NCBI RefSeq assembly: GCF_013340285.1
Contig: NZ_BLVO01000016.1
Location: 547,021-611,020 of the forward strand
Source of the DNA: Desulfovibrio subterraneus
GTDB lineage: Bacteria; Desulfobacterota; Desulfovibrionia; Desulfovibrionales; Desulfovibrionaceae
Reading direction: 5' to 3'
Length of the DNA: 64,000 bases
Both the position numbers and the translations under genes were made by a program. Below, one piece after another: positions 25,101-32,537 of this stretch; the first letter of the stretch is position 1; each line of letters starts with the position of its first letter. Under the pieces are notes generated by a model. The model worked only from the letters and a program-made list of their open reading frames with translations. It was not told the origin of the DNA and did not search any database.

Positions 25101-25199
25101 CCACCAACCCTTGTTGAATATGGACGGTGCTTCACCGCTGATGCTTTTGAAGAACTCTTTGCCGCGCCCGACGATGCGCGTATCAAGACCTGAATCCAT
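22173..25199 (-). CDS. putA: Bifunctional proline dehydrogenase / L-glutamate-gamma-semialdehyde dehydrogenase
   Basis: The 1008-residue protein starts at the ATG at 25199 (GGAGGAG upstream). The N-terminal half is a PRODH barrel: VNVSIKPSALF, RLVKGAYWDMETV and the YEFQVLYGMAEPVR flavin-site region. The C-terminal half is an aldehyde dehydrogenase: ISPWNFPFAISIGM, FTGSMEVGLRI, AEMGGKNAIIIDDDADLDEA and the catalytic Cys in FGFQGQKCSACSR. It lacks the RHH DNA-binding domain of enteric PutA, so it should be an enzyme only, oxidising proline to glutamate with electrons to quinone. Two tandem palindromes upstream probably control it. Confidence 0.95.
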   Translation of the reverse strand: MDSGLDTRIVGRGKEFFKSISGEAPSIFNKGWWTGKVMDWAMKNEDFKVQLFRFVDVFPYLNTSESLSRHIREYFSGEDQDVPAVLKWGAGKADGLLGKLTSGLVEKTIRTNIEGMGRQFIVGQETKEAVKGLAKLRKDGFAFTVDLLGEATVSEEEADAYRDGYLEVLDAIAKEQDKWKALPGKGGDSALDWGYTPKVNVSIKPSALFSQAKAVDVEGSVQGIIDRLIPVYRKVIAMKGFLCIDMEALKYREITLELYRRLRTMPEFRDYPHLSIVLQAYLRCTDQDLADLIKWARTERLPIAIRLVKGAYWDMETVLAKQNGWEVPVWIHKPESDIAYERLARVILENSDICYFACASHNIRTISAIMEMARELNVAESRYEFQVLYGMAEPVRKGLLNVAGRVRLYCPYGDLIPGMAYLVRRLLENTANESFLRQSFADGAELERLLENPQKTLDRELAAKPAPKPAGFHEGVEGIPLFVNDAMIDFTIPEARAAFPAAIKDIRSRMGGKIPLYIDGKDVMTNDVIPTTNPANYSEKLADICQAGVAEIDLALDAAERAFYVWRDVSPEDRANYLMKAAEVARKKAYELSAWQILEVGKQWDQAFHDVGEGIDFLEYYAREMLRLGRPRRMGRAPGEHNQLFYQPKGIAAVISPWNFPFAISIGMASAAIVTGNPVVFKPSSISARVGYNLTEVFREAGLPAGVFNFCPGRSSVMGDYLIEHPKVSMICFTGSMEVGLRIQNKASVVKPGQMQCKRVIAEMGGKNAIIIDDDADLDEAVLHVLYSAFGFQGQKCSACSRVIVVEPIYDRFVKRLVQAAGDVKIGPSEDPANYMGPVADVTLQKNVNDYIKIAEQEGTILLKRTDIPSEGAYVPMTIVGDIQPHHRIAQEEIFGPVLAVIKARNFDEAIDIANGTRFALTGGVFSRSPEHLEKARKDFRVGNLYLNRNNTGALVERQPFGGFKMSGVGSKTGGPDYLLQFMDPRCVTENTMRRGFAPIEEDDDWIA

Positions 25200-25415
25200 C
25201 ACGTCTCCTCCTTCGTTATCTCTTGCGGGGCGTTGGTGCTCCCGCCGAGCAATCTGTTCGCGTAGGGAAAACCGGTTCCTGCCGACAATGCCAGATATTG
25301 CGTCCTGACGCCATGGCCGCGGGAAGTCCTTGAAGAGAAGCGTGATGTCGATGCGGCAACACGCTTTGAACAGGTGTTTTCGTGCGGCAGACAACAATTC
25401 AGGCCAGCGGGCATA

Positions 25416-25438
25416 AAAATGCCGACTGTCGACATTTT
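25416..25438. promoter_or_regulatory. Operator palindrome 1 upstream of putA
   Basis: AAAATGCCGAC, one T, GTCGACATTTT: a 23-bp palindrome with one mismatch. A second identical copy follows 34 bp away (about three helical turns). Confidence 0.75.
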
Positions 25439-25449
25439 CTGTAGCGTAG

Positions 25450-25472
25450 AAAATGCCGACTGTCGACATTTT
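25450..25472. promoter_or_regulatory. Operator palindrome 2 upstream of putA
   Basis: Same 23-bp palindrome as at 25416-25438. Here symmetry extends outward through TAG...CTA. The regulator is not encoded next to it. Confidence 0.75.
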
Positions 25473-25474
25473 CT

Positions 25475-25771
25475 AAATGAAATAGAAAATACCAATGATT
25501 TGTGATGGATGTGATGTGTGAAAAAGTGCCGCTTCAGGTGGCTGGAGTGCTGTTTTGCACGGCACACTGCAGAGGGCGTGAATGGTGCGGGATGGGGGGA
25601 GATCAGAGAGAGAACAGAATAAGAGCAGGGGGGAAGGCGTGGCAGGAGAAAACACGAAAAGCCACCGGTCTGAACGGCAACGCTGTACGAAATGCGGTTA
25701 TACCCGCACAAGCGCTGCGTCAGGCAAGGCGGCTTTGCGTCTGCCTTTGAGCTGCAAGGCCAAAAAGCCAG
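25475..25771. other. Intergenic gap between putA control region and infA
   Basis: No supported gene. Plus-strand frames of 69-82 codons lack ribosome sites and known domains. A weak AGGCA/TGCCT hairpin near 25722-25747 may be the infA terminator. Confidence 0.3.
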
Positions 25772-25990
25772 TTATTTCATGCGATAGGTGATGCGTCCGC
25801 GCGTAAGGTCGTACGGTGAGAGTTCCACCTTCACAGAATCGCCGGGCAGAATGCGGATGTAGAACTTGCGCATCTTTCCGGAAATGTGGGCAAGCACATC
25901 CAACCCGTTTTCGAGGGTTACCCGAAACATCGCGTTGGGCAGGGCTTCCTGCACTACACCTGCCACCTCAATGGCATCTTCCTTGGCCAT
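25772..25990 (-). CDS. infA: Translation initiation factor IF-1
   Basis: A 72-residue S1/OB-fold protein, the standard IF-1 length. It has [45 protein letters not shown] and [10 protein letters not shown], all diagnostic. The start at 25990 is preceded by GGAGGAAGC. It is transcribed alone on the minus strand. Confidence 0.97.
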   Translation of the reverse strand: MAKEDAIEVAGVVQEALPNAMFRVTLENGLDVLAHISGKMRKFYIRILPGDSVKVELSPYDLTRGRITYRMK

Positions 25991-26168
25991 GCTTCCTCCA
26001 TTCGACAATCAAATTGGGGGACGATAGCAATACACCGGTCAACGTGAGGCTTATAAGCAATCAGTGCGCCGGTACTCAGCTGGTTGTCCAACGCAATCGC
26101 ATTTCCACAAAATGCACACCCTGTCAATACAACATGACTGCAAACTGCGCGGTTTGTGCATGATTACC

Positions 26169-26957
26169 CTATAGGTGCTGGTTCAATCTTCGGCCTGAGT
26201 GGAAAAGGTACATGCCCAGGGCGATCATGGGTAAACAGAGCAGCATGCCCATGGTGAGCCAGTTGAATGCGATGAAGCCGAGCTGCGCATCCGGCTCGCG
26301 GAAAAACTCAACAATGAACCGGAACGAGCCGTACAGGATGAGAAAAAGGCCGGAGACACAGCGCCTTGGCGGGCGCTTGCCGGAATAGACCCAGAGCATG
26401 GCGAACATGACCACGCCCTCAAGCGCGGCTTCGTAGAGCTGCGAGGGGTGTCTGGGGAAAGGACCGCCGCTGGGGAAGATCATGCCCACTTCGGCCGTGG
26501 TGTGGCGTCCCCACAGTTCGCCGTTTATGAAGTTGCCGAGCCGCCCGAAGAACAGGCCCGGAGGAACCAGCGGGGATGCAAAGTCGCCGATGTCGAATAT
26601 GCTCAGCCCATGCTTGCGGGCAAAAATCCAGAAACAGGCGATAACGCCCACGAGCCCGCCATGGAAGGACATGCCGCCGTTCCATACCTGCAGCACCTGA
26701 GCCGGGTTTTCCATATAGTAGGCAAGGTCGTAAAAGAGGATGTAGCCCAGCCTGCCGCCCAGCACCACGCCGAGAATGCAGGTGGTGAGCATGTCGTCCA
26801 CCATTTCTACCGTCCAGCCGGAACCGGGCTGTTTTGCACGGTGTCTGCCGAGCAGCCATGCGGCCAGAAAGCCGAGAAGATACATCAGCCCGTACCAGTG
26901 CACGGAAAGCGGGCCGACGGAAAAGGCAATCGGATCGAAATGTGGATAGGTGAGCAT
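26169..26957 (-). CDS. lgt: Phosphatidylglycerol-prolipoprotein diacylglyceryl transferase
   Basis: The 262-residue multi-pass membrane enzyme starts at the ATG at 26957 (AAGGAG 5 bases upstream). It contains the Lgt signature GRLGNFINGELWGR with the conserved Arg and Glu, the N-terminal SVHWYGLMYLLGF segment and H-P-S-Q-L-Y-E-A later, as in the E. coli enzyme. It transfers diacylglycerol to the lipobox Cys of the many lipoproteins in this genome. Confidence 0.97.
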   Translation of the reverse strand: MLTYPHFDPIAFSVGPLSVHWYGLMYLLGFLAAWLLGRHRAKQPGSGWTVEMVDDMLTTCILGVVLGGRLGYILFYDLAYYMENPAQVLQVWNGGMSFHGGLVGVIACFWIFARKHGLSIFDIGDFASPLVPPGLFFGRLGNFINGELWGRHTTAEVGMIFPSGGPFPRHPSQLYEAALEGVVMFAMLWVYSGKRPPRRCVSGLFLILYGSFRFIVEFFREPDAQLGFIAFNWLTMGMLLCLPMIALGMYLFHSGRRLNQHL

Positions 26958-27140
26958 GGGACTCCTTGCAGGTTGAACTCCCGCCTGTGGTACTCTGTAG
27001 AAGCGTCTTCCGTCAACGCAGCGGGAGGAGTGAGAAAAAATGGCAAACACATTGCCGTAATACTGCAGACAGGCTACAGTAGTATCCCATACAGGTAGAA
27101 TTTCCAGCGACTCGTATTTTCAACAATGAGGGGGTTCCAT

Positions 27141-27554
27141 ATGGATATCGCCAAGATTCTTCTTCCCGTGGACGGTTCCGAATCATCCGTACGCGCCGCA
27201 CGCGAAGCGGCTGAGTGGGCCAAGATTTTCAAGTCGGATATCATTCTTCTGCACTGCAGCACGGTATTCCCCAATCTGAAGCTCAAGGGCGATTACGCCC
27301 GTGAGGTGGCAGAAAGCGCAAACAAGGCGCTCGGGCCTGCCCGTGATGTGCTGCAGGACAACGGCATACGCTATATGGAACGTGTTGTGGACGGTTCGCC
27401 GAGTGAAGAGATTGTTGGCATTGCCGAGCGTGAAAAGGTGGACATGATAGTCATGGCGCCGCGTGGCGTGAACCCGCTGCAGGGGCTGCTGCTTGGCAGC
27501 GTGACCGAACGGGTGCTTAAGACTGCGCCCTGTCGGGTGCTGGTCGCCCGCTAG
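27141..27554 (+). CDS. Universal stress protein (UspA family)
   Basis: A single-domain 137-residue Usp. It starts MDIAKILLPVDGSESS and ends with the ATP-binding signature GLLLGSVTERVLKTAPCRVLVAR, preceded by MAPRGVNPLQG, so it is probably an ATP-binding Usp. The ATG at 27141 has GAGGGGG upstream. It is monocistronic and converges on the biotin operon. Confidence 0.93.
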   Translation: MDIAKILLPVDGSESSVRAAREAAEWAKIFKSDIILLHCSTVFPNLKLKGDYAREVAESANKALGPARDVLQDNGIRYMERVVDGSPSEEIVGIAEREKVDMIVMAPRGVNPLQGLLLGSVTERVLKTAPCRVLVAR

Positions 27555-27571
27555 TTTACAGTGAGGCACCC

Positions 27572-27598
27572 CCTGAAACTGCCGCAAGGCGGTTCAGG
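27572..27598 (+). terminator. Hairpin after the usp gene (left copy)
   Basis: CCTGAA-A-CTGCCGCAAGGCGG-TTCAGG, with no T-run. The GCCGCAAGGCGG core recurs at 27756-27773 beyond repeat copy B. Confidence 0.6.
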
Positions 27599-27602
27599 CT
27601 GC

Positions 27603-27748
27603 TGACGAAGGCATTATGAGTATTTTTTGGCTCCGCCGGGCAGGAACCTAACGTTCCTGCACCTCGTATAAGCGATGAAAATCTGTCTGTTGGATCTCAG
27701 TTCCGGCTTAACGGGAATGCGGTTTGATGCAAAACGAGGGCTTGTCAT
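27603..27748 (+). repeat. Terminator-nested dispersed repeat, copy B
   Basis: Same family as 18424-18568. Ends TGACGAAG and TTGTCAT. Its right end overlaps the last bases of bioD: the bioD stop codon (TGA at 27745-27747 on minus) is supplied by the element's terminal TTGTCAT. It lies between converging usp and bioD. Confidence 0.87.
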
Positions 27749-28509
27749 GAACTACAGCCGCCGCAAGGCGGCTTTTTCATGTTCATTGTCTGGCGGGAGT
27801 GCGCGGCATGGGGGGATAGGTGCAGCCGCTCTCGCAGCGTCTGCACTGCGGCATCGCCGTCATGCGCAAAATCCTCAAGCACGGGAACCGTGCAGAGCAC
27901 CGGAATGCCGGACTGCTGCTCCACGGCTTCGATATTCTCAGCCACCATGGCCCAAGGCGTTTCTGCCTGCCGCGTCTGCACCATCACCACGCCCGCTATG
28001 TCCACGTTGCGACGGGTAAGCGCCTCCAGTGTAAGCAGGGTGTGATTGATTGTGCCAAGCCCTGCCCGTGCGGCCACTATGGCGCGTGCACCCGCCACGG
28101 GAATCAGGTCTGCCATGGTTACGGTGGGTGTTACCGGCACAAGTGCGCCGCCTGCCCCTTCAAAGACGATGCACTCCCGCGCTGCGGCCAATGCCTGTAA
28201 GGTGCTGAAAAGCAGGGTGGTATCCACCACCGTGCCAGCATCGCGTGCCGCAAAGAGCGGGGCCTTGGGCGCAGGATACAGCAGACCCACGGAGTGCACA
28301 GGGTCACAGCCTGCAAGGTCTGGGCAGTGGCGGTGCACAAAGAGCGCGTCGCTGTCGGCATCAAGCACGGTGTGGCAGCCGGTCTGCACGGGCTTGTAGT
28401 AGAAAGGCCGCTTTCCGGCTGCGAACAGGGCGCGCATGAGCAGCAGGGAGACCACGGTCTTGCCCATGCCGGTATCCGTGCCGGTGACGAAGAAATGTTG
28501 CGGAATCAT
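27745..28509 (-). CDS. bioD: Dethiobiotin synthetase
   Basis: A 254-residue P-loop enzyme: FFVTGTDTGMGKTVVS (Walker A), YYKPVQTG and VFEGAGGALVP, all BioD hallmarks. It closes the ureido ring of dethiobiotin from DAPA, CO2 and ATP. ATG at 28509 overlaps the bioF stop by 4 bases. The last residues (KKPPCGGCSS) are encoded by the AGCCGCCGCAAGGCGGCT hairpin and the end of a dispersed repeat, so the native C-terminus was probably replaced by the insertion. The last of nine operon genes. Confidence 0.93.
   Translation of the reverse strand: MIPQHFFVTGTDTGMGKTVVSLLLMRALFAAGKRPFYYKPVQTGCHTVLDADSDALFVHRHCPDLAGCDPVHSVGLLYPAPKAPLFAARDAGTVVDTTLLFSTLQALAAARECIVFEGAGGALVPVTPTVTMADLIPVAGARAIVAARAGLGTINHTLLTLEALTRRNVDIAGVVMVQTRQAETPWAMVAENIEAVEQQSGIPVLCTVPVLEDFAHDGDAAVQTLRERLHLSPHAAHSRQTMNMKKPPCGGCSS
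27756..27776 (+). terminator. Hairpin inside the bioD 3' end (right copy)
   Basis: AGCCGCC-GCAA-GGCGGCT followed by TTTT on plus. It would end usp transcription after the repeat, while being translated as the bioD tail on minus. Confidence 0.7.
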
Positions 28510-29900
28510 GAGGCAGAAAGCTCCCCTGTCAGAGTATGCAGCGCCGTTGCAAGGCGCATGATGTCGTCTTCCGTATGCGCGGCCGTAAGGCTGATGCGCA
28601 GAATGGCCTGCCCTGCGGGAACGGTGGGGTGGCGCGCCGCGAAGACCAGCATGCCTTGCCGGCGCAGGGCGGCTGCCATGCGCGTGGCGCGGTTTTCTTC
28701 CCCCACCTCTACAGCAATGATGTGCGCATTGCCGTGCACGGGGCAGGGGTAGTCTGCCAGCAGAGTGTGCAGCAGTGCGCCAAGGCGGGCAAGGTGGGCG
28801 CGTTCTGCGTCCATGGTGGCAATGCGGTCCACTGCTGCAAGCGCACAGGCGGCAAAGGCCGGAGGCATGGCCGTGGAATAGATGACCGGCGCGGCAAAGT
28901 TGGTGAGAAATTCCTTGAAGCCTCGCGGCATGAGCACGAATGCCCCGAACAGCCCCAGCGCCTTGCCCAGCGTGCCGACCACGATGTCCGCCCCTTTGCG
29001 TGACCCCTTGCCAAGCTCCTTGCCCTGTCCCTTGCTCGGCCACTTGTGTTGGCCTTTATGCTGACCTTTACCCAGTCCGTTGGCCAATTCGTTGAACTGT
29101 ACGGCTCTGTGGCTGGCCAGCCCGAGCCCGCCGGGGCCTAACGCGCCCACGGCATGGGCCTCATCCACTATGGTAAAGGCATCCGGTGCAGCGGCGTGCA
29201 GTGCAGGCAGATTCAGGGCGTCCCCATCCATGCTGAACAGGGATTCCGTGAGCACGGCCACGGCGGCATGGTAGGCAGGGGCGTTCTGTCTGTCAGATGC
29301 TTCGGTATTCGTGGGGGAGCCTGTCGTATTGTGTGCACGCAGCGCAGTATCACGGAGGAGCTGGGCATTCTCCCCGTCGAGATGACGCCGCAGTTTGCGT
29401 TGCAGCTGTGCAAGATCACCGTGGGCGTAGCCGCATAGATTCGGTCCGCCCTCAGCCGTGCCGAGTGCAGAGAGGGCATGTGCCATGCTGGCGTGAATGC
29501 GTTTGTCAAAGAATATGGCATCCGCATCGGTCAGCAGGCCGGTAATGACGGCCATGTTTGCCTGATAGCCGCTGGGGAAGAACAGGCATTCGTCGTAGCC
29601 GAAGCGGGCGGCAAAGGACGATTCCAGCAATTCGGTTTCCGCAAGATGTCCTGTGACCAGCCGTGATGACGAGGCGGAAGGAGCATGGGCCGCAAAGCAG
29701 TCCTGCACGGTGCGTTGCCATTGTGCACAGGTGCCGAGGCCGAGGTAGTCGTTGGAGCCGAAGTTCACATGGGAAATTCCGTTGATAACGATATGTGCGC
29801 CATGGCGGGCATCTATGCGCGGCGGGTTGCGGTGCAGCCCCGCAGTGCGCATGGATTCCAGCCGCAGGGCCAGCTTGCGGGAGAGAGCGGAATTGGTCAT
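28506..29900 (-). CDS. bioF: 8-amino-7-oxononanoate synthase
   Basis: A PLP enzyme of the alpha-oxoamine synthase family. Motifs: NFGSNDYLGLG, SSSRLVTGHLAETELLE, FPSGYQANMAVI, IVDEAHAVGALGPGGLG and GTLGKALGLFGAF with the PLP Lys. It condenses pimeloyl thioester with L-alanine. At 464 residues it is ~80 longer than usual: a ~30-residue Lys/Gly/Gln insert (GLGKGQHKGQHKWPSKGQ and beyond) sits just before the PLP Lys motif, with another polar insert around residues 175-210 (TTGSPTNTEASDRQNAP). ATG overlaps the upstream gene stop. Confidence 0.93.
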   Translation of the reverse strand: MTNSALSRKLALRLESMRTAGLHRNPPRIDARHGAHIVINGISHVNFGSNDYLGLGTCAQWQRTVQDCFAAHAPSASSSRLVTGHLAETELLESSFAARFGYDECLFFPSGYQANMAVITGLLTDADAIFFDKRIHASMAHALSALGTAEGGPNLCGYAHGDLAQLQRKLRRHLDGENAQLLRDTALRAHNTTGSPTNTEASDRQNAPAYHAAVAVLTESLFSMDGDALNLPALHAAAPDAFTIVDEAHAVGALGPGGLGLASHRAVQFNELANGLGKGQHKGQHKWPSKGQGKELGKGSRKGADIVVGTLGKALGLFGAFVLMPRGFKEFLTNFAAPVIYSTAMPPAFAACALAAVDRIATMDAERAHLARLGALLHTLLADYPCPVHGNAHIIAVEVGEENRATRMAAALRRQGMLVFAARHPTVPAGQAILRISLTAAHTEDDIMRLATALHTLTGELSAS

Positions 29901-30493
29901 GGGCGTGCTCCGGCAAAGATGGATATGGGCGGTGTTCGGCCTGCCAGTGTGTGAAACAGGGCCTTGTAGTGCGGGCGCAGCACCTGTTCGGGAAAGCGTT
30001 CGGAATAGGGGAGGCTGGAAAGCAGCACTTCGCCCTGTGCTATGACAGCAGCGGGGTCACCTTCCCCCGTGAGCAGGCGGCAAACCACGGTGTATGATGC
30101 GCCGGAATCCGTTTCGCCTGTGCGGGTGGCTGTGCAGACAATGGTGCCGGTGAGCAGTATGCGGAATTCTCCATTTTGCTCTTCTGTTTCAATGGGTTGA
30201 TGTGTGCTGCTTGATTCGGAAAGCTGCACATCCCGCATGCCCAGCAGAAAGACATGACGCTCAAAGCGGAGCGTAACCCGCAGATGCATGGCCGCGCACT
30301 GGGCCATGCATTCCAGCGCAAGATAAGCAGGCGCAGATTGCATAGTGGTATGCGTGGTCATGCTGTCGCCGGTTACGCCGCTGTATCCGGTAATGCCGTC
30401 CAGCAGCACAAAGCGCGAAACGCCGCCTTGAACCACGTGTTCGGCTTGCGTTTCTGCATGGCAATGTGCCGTGTTCAATGCCGGAGTCGTCAT
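29897..30493 (-). CDS. Hotdog-fold 3-hydroxyacyl-ACP dehydratase-like protein
   Basis: A 198-residue protein with a FabZ/ApeI-type hotdog: FVLLDGITGY, APAYLALECMAQCAAMHLR and FLLGMRDVQL. In the family a Glu or Asp of the ALECMAQ-type helix is catalytic. It starts at the base after the ketosynthase stop (TAG ATG) and overlaps bioF. In this operon it should dehydrate an intermediate in pimeloyl-chain building. A Ser/Glu/Gln-rich insert (SESSSTHQPIETEEQNGE) is unusual. Confidence 0.75.
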   Translation of the reverse strand: MTTPALNTAHCHAETQAEHVVQGGVSRFVLLDGITGYSGVTGDSMTTHTTMQSAPAYLALECMAQCAAMHLRVTLRFERHVFLLGMRDVQLSESSSTHQPIETEEQNGEFRILLTGTIVCTATRTGETDSGASYTVVCRLLTGEGDPAAVIAQGEVLLSSLPYSERFPEQVLRPHYKALFHTLAGRTPPISIFAGARP

Positions 30494-31969
30494 CTATTGC
30501 CTCCTGCCGTTCGGGTGGCGTGCCGGTTCATCATGGTTGTTCACGGAGTCTGACTGAACGCCCGAATGCAACCTGACCAGCAGGGCCGCGTTCTGTCCGC
30601 CGAATCCGAAGTTCTGCAACAGCAGGGTTTCGGGATGCTTTGTCTGTGCGGACTGCCCGACGTGCTCGGTCTGCCTGATGTGCTCTGGATGCCTGACGAG
30701 GTTTGTCTGTCCGGCAAACCGCAGGCGCGCCTCAGGCGAAACAAGGTTGCGTACAGGCGGCACCACGCCATGGGGCAGTGTGGCAAGACAGAAGGCCAGT
30801 TCCAACGCGCCGCAGGCAACTGCCCCGTGTCCAATCCATGATTTGGGAGCCAGAATGAGCGGGCCGTTCGGAAGCGGGGCGGGCGGTTCATGTCCGGCAG
30901 ATTGCAGGGATTGTTCTTCTGGAAGGTCAGGAGGGTAGGTGCCAAACACCCGTTCCAGTAATCGCCCCTCCGCTGTGTCATTAAGCGGGGTGGATGTGCC
31001 GTGGGCTGATATCATATCCACAGCCTGCGGCGTCAGGCCTGCTTCCCGCAGGGCAGTGCGAACCGCCAGTTCGGCAAAGTGGCCGTCCGGTTCCGGTGCG
31101 GTCATGGCGTGGCCGTCCAGCGAGTTGCCGTAGCCGAGCACTTCGGCAAGGATGCGCGCCCCGCGTTGCAGCGCGTGGTCGCGTTCTTCCAACAGGAACA
31201 TGGCTCCGCCTTCCGCAGGCACAAAGCCGCAGCGCTGCGCATCAAAGGGGCGGCTTGCGGCTTCGGCAGGCAGGTCCGGATTGTCGCACAGGGCGGATGC
31301 CTTGCGGTAGCCCAGCAGGCCACCGGAGCTGAGGCGCGAATCTCCTCCGCCTGCCAGCGCCATGTCCTGATAGCCGTCGCGTATGGCGCGAAAGGCCGTG
31401 CCCAGTGCCATGAGCGAGGCGGCGCAGGCCGTGCCAAATGTGGCATTTTCGCCATGCAGCCCGAGCCGCTGGGCAATGGCGGAGGCGGCAGTGTTGGGCA
31501 GGTAGCGCAGCAGCCACAGGGCGGAAAGGTCCGCATGATCCAGATCGCCGGGAGCATGAGCGGTTGGCGGGGCTCCTTCGGAAGCCGCGAGGCTTGAGGC
31601 CCCGTATTCAGATGCGCCCGCCGCACGCGGAAAATCAGCGGCAATATCCAGATTGGGACCTGTGCCGAGATAGAGGCCTGTCTCGGCGGGCAGGCCATGC
31701 GGGGTGGTGTGTCCCATGGCGTCTTCCAGCGCACGCACTGCGGCGGCAAGGGCAAACTGCGCCCCGCGGGAAAGGTACTTGGTGTGCTTCCATCGGCCTG
31801 CGTAGTCCGCACAGTTGAAGTCCGGCACGGGAGATTCCGCCACCTCGGGCATGATGGCGGAACGGCGGAACGCAGTGCGCTGGGTCAGCACGCTGTGGCG
31901 GATGGCGCTTGCCGAATCACCCAGCGGCGTGACGCAGCCCATGCCGGTTATGACAACGCGGTGTTTCAT
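30494..31969 (-). CDS. Beta-ketoacyl-ACP synthase (FabF-like) of the biotin operon
   Basis: A 491-residue condensing enzyme. The start VVITGMGCVTPLG is typical of FabF. The catalytic triad is intact: Cys in FGTACAASLMALG, His in SAHGTSTPLND, His in KSWIGHGAVACGALE. It ends LLQNFGFGGQNAALL. It is ~80 residues longer than FabF because of polar inserts (ASEYGASSLAASEGAPPTAH; VRHPEHIRQTEHVGQSAQTK; an Asn/His/Arg tail). It probably elongates a dedicated chain on the ACP encoded upstream toward pimeloyl thioester. No BioC, BioH, BioW or BioI gene lies nearby, so this operon seems to encode an alternative pimelate route. Confidence 0.88.
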   Translation of the reverse strand: MKHRVVITGMGCVTPLGDSASAIRHSVLTQRTAFRRSAIMPEVAESPVPDFNCADYAGRWKHTKYLSRGAQFALAAAVRALEDAMGHTTPHGLPAETGLYLGTGPNLDIAADFPRAAGASEYGASSLAASEGAPPTAHAPGDLDHADLSALWLLRYLPNTAASAIAQRLGLHGENATFGTACAASLMALGTAFRAIRDGYQDMALAGGGDSRLSSGGLLGYRKASALCDNPDLPAEAASRPFDAQRCGFVPAEGGAMFLLEERDHALQRGARILAEVLGYGNSLDGHAMTAPEPDGHFAELAVRTALREAGLTPQAVDMISAHGTSTPLNDTAEGRLLERVFGTYPPDLPEEQSLQSAGHEPPAPLPNGPLILAPKSWIGHGAVACGALELAFCLATLPHGVVPPVRNLVSPEARLRFAGQTNLVRHPEHIRQTEHVGQSAQTKHPETLLLQNFGFGGQNAALLVRLHSGVQSDSVNNHDEPARHPNGRRQ

Positions 31970-32058
31970 GGAGTAACGGAGTGGAGTCTCATTGTTTGGC
32001 GATGTGATGCTGCATGGCGGGCGACCGTTTCAAGGGGGCGCAGGGTATGCCGGACTAT

Positions 32059-32523
32059 TTATTTCTTCAGCGCATGCCGCACATAGGCCGCAATATCGCC
32101 GATGCGCAGCACGGGGCGGGCGTTGGTGCTGGCGGCAAGGTCGTCCAGCATGGCTGCTAGCCGTTCTTCGGTCAGGTGCGGGTAGACTGTGCGCAAATGG
32201 GTTATGCGCTGGTCGCGGCGGGCATGCGGCAGATTTGATTGATTGCCCGTGAACTGTTCTCCGCCCAACTGTTCTTCGTTCGTGTCTTCGGCCTGACTGT
32301 CGGCGTGCGCAATATGCACGCGCAGGTCTTTCAGAAAGGCCACGCTGTCCTGCATGCGGATGCCGAAGTGCCTGCCCATGCCTATGCTGTATTCCAGCAG
32401 GTCTATGGATTCGGTATCCAGATCGCGGAACACGTAGGTTTCCGCCGTGAGGGTGGCGGCGTCCAGATCGAGCACTTCGGCGATGACGGTGCAGACACCG
32501 TGCAGTATAGGGTCGTGAGTCAT
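32059..32523 (-). CDS. Acyl carrier protein, long form, of the biotin operon
   Basis: Residues 1-80 are an ACP: the helix II motif FRDLDTESIDLLEYSIGM carries the Ser that accepts phosphopantetheine (ESI instead of the usual DSL). The remaining ~75 residues are a polar linker (ADSQAEDTNEEQLGGEQ) and a helical C-terminal domain ending IGDIAAYVRHALKK, about twice the normal ACP length. It lies between the SDR and ketosynthase genes, as expected for a dedicated carrier. Confidence 0.82.
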   Translation of the reverse strand: MTHDPILHGVCTVIAEVLDLDAATLTAETYVFRDLDTESIDLLEYSIGMGRHFGIRMQDSVAFLKDLRVHIAHADSQAEDTNEEQLGGEQFTGNQSNLPHARRDQRITHLRTVYPHLTEERLAAMLDDLAASTNARPVLRIGDIAAYVRHALKK

Positions 32524-32537
32524 GGGGATCCTTTGCG

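Noticed and set aside
23277-25193. Long plus-strand open frame opposite putA
   Set aside because: Shadow of putA; no recognisable motif.
25502-25791. Short plus-strand frames between putA and infA
   Set aside because: No ribosome site, odd composition, and overlap with the infA 3' end.
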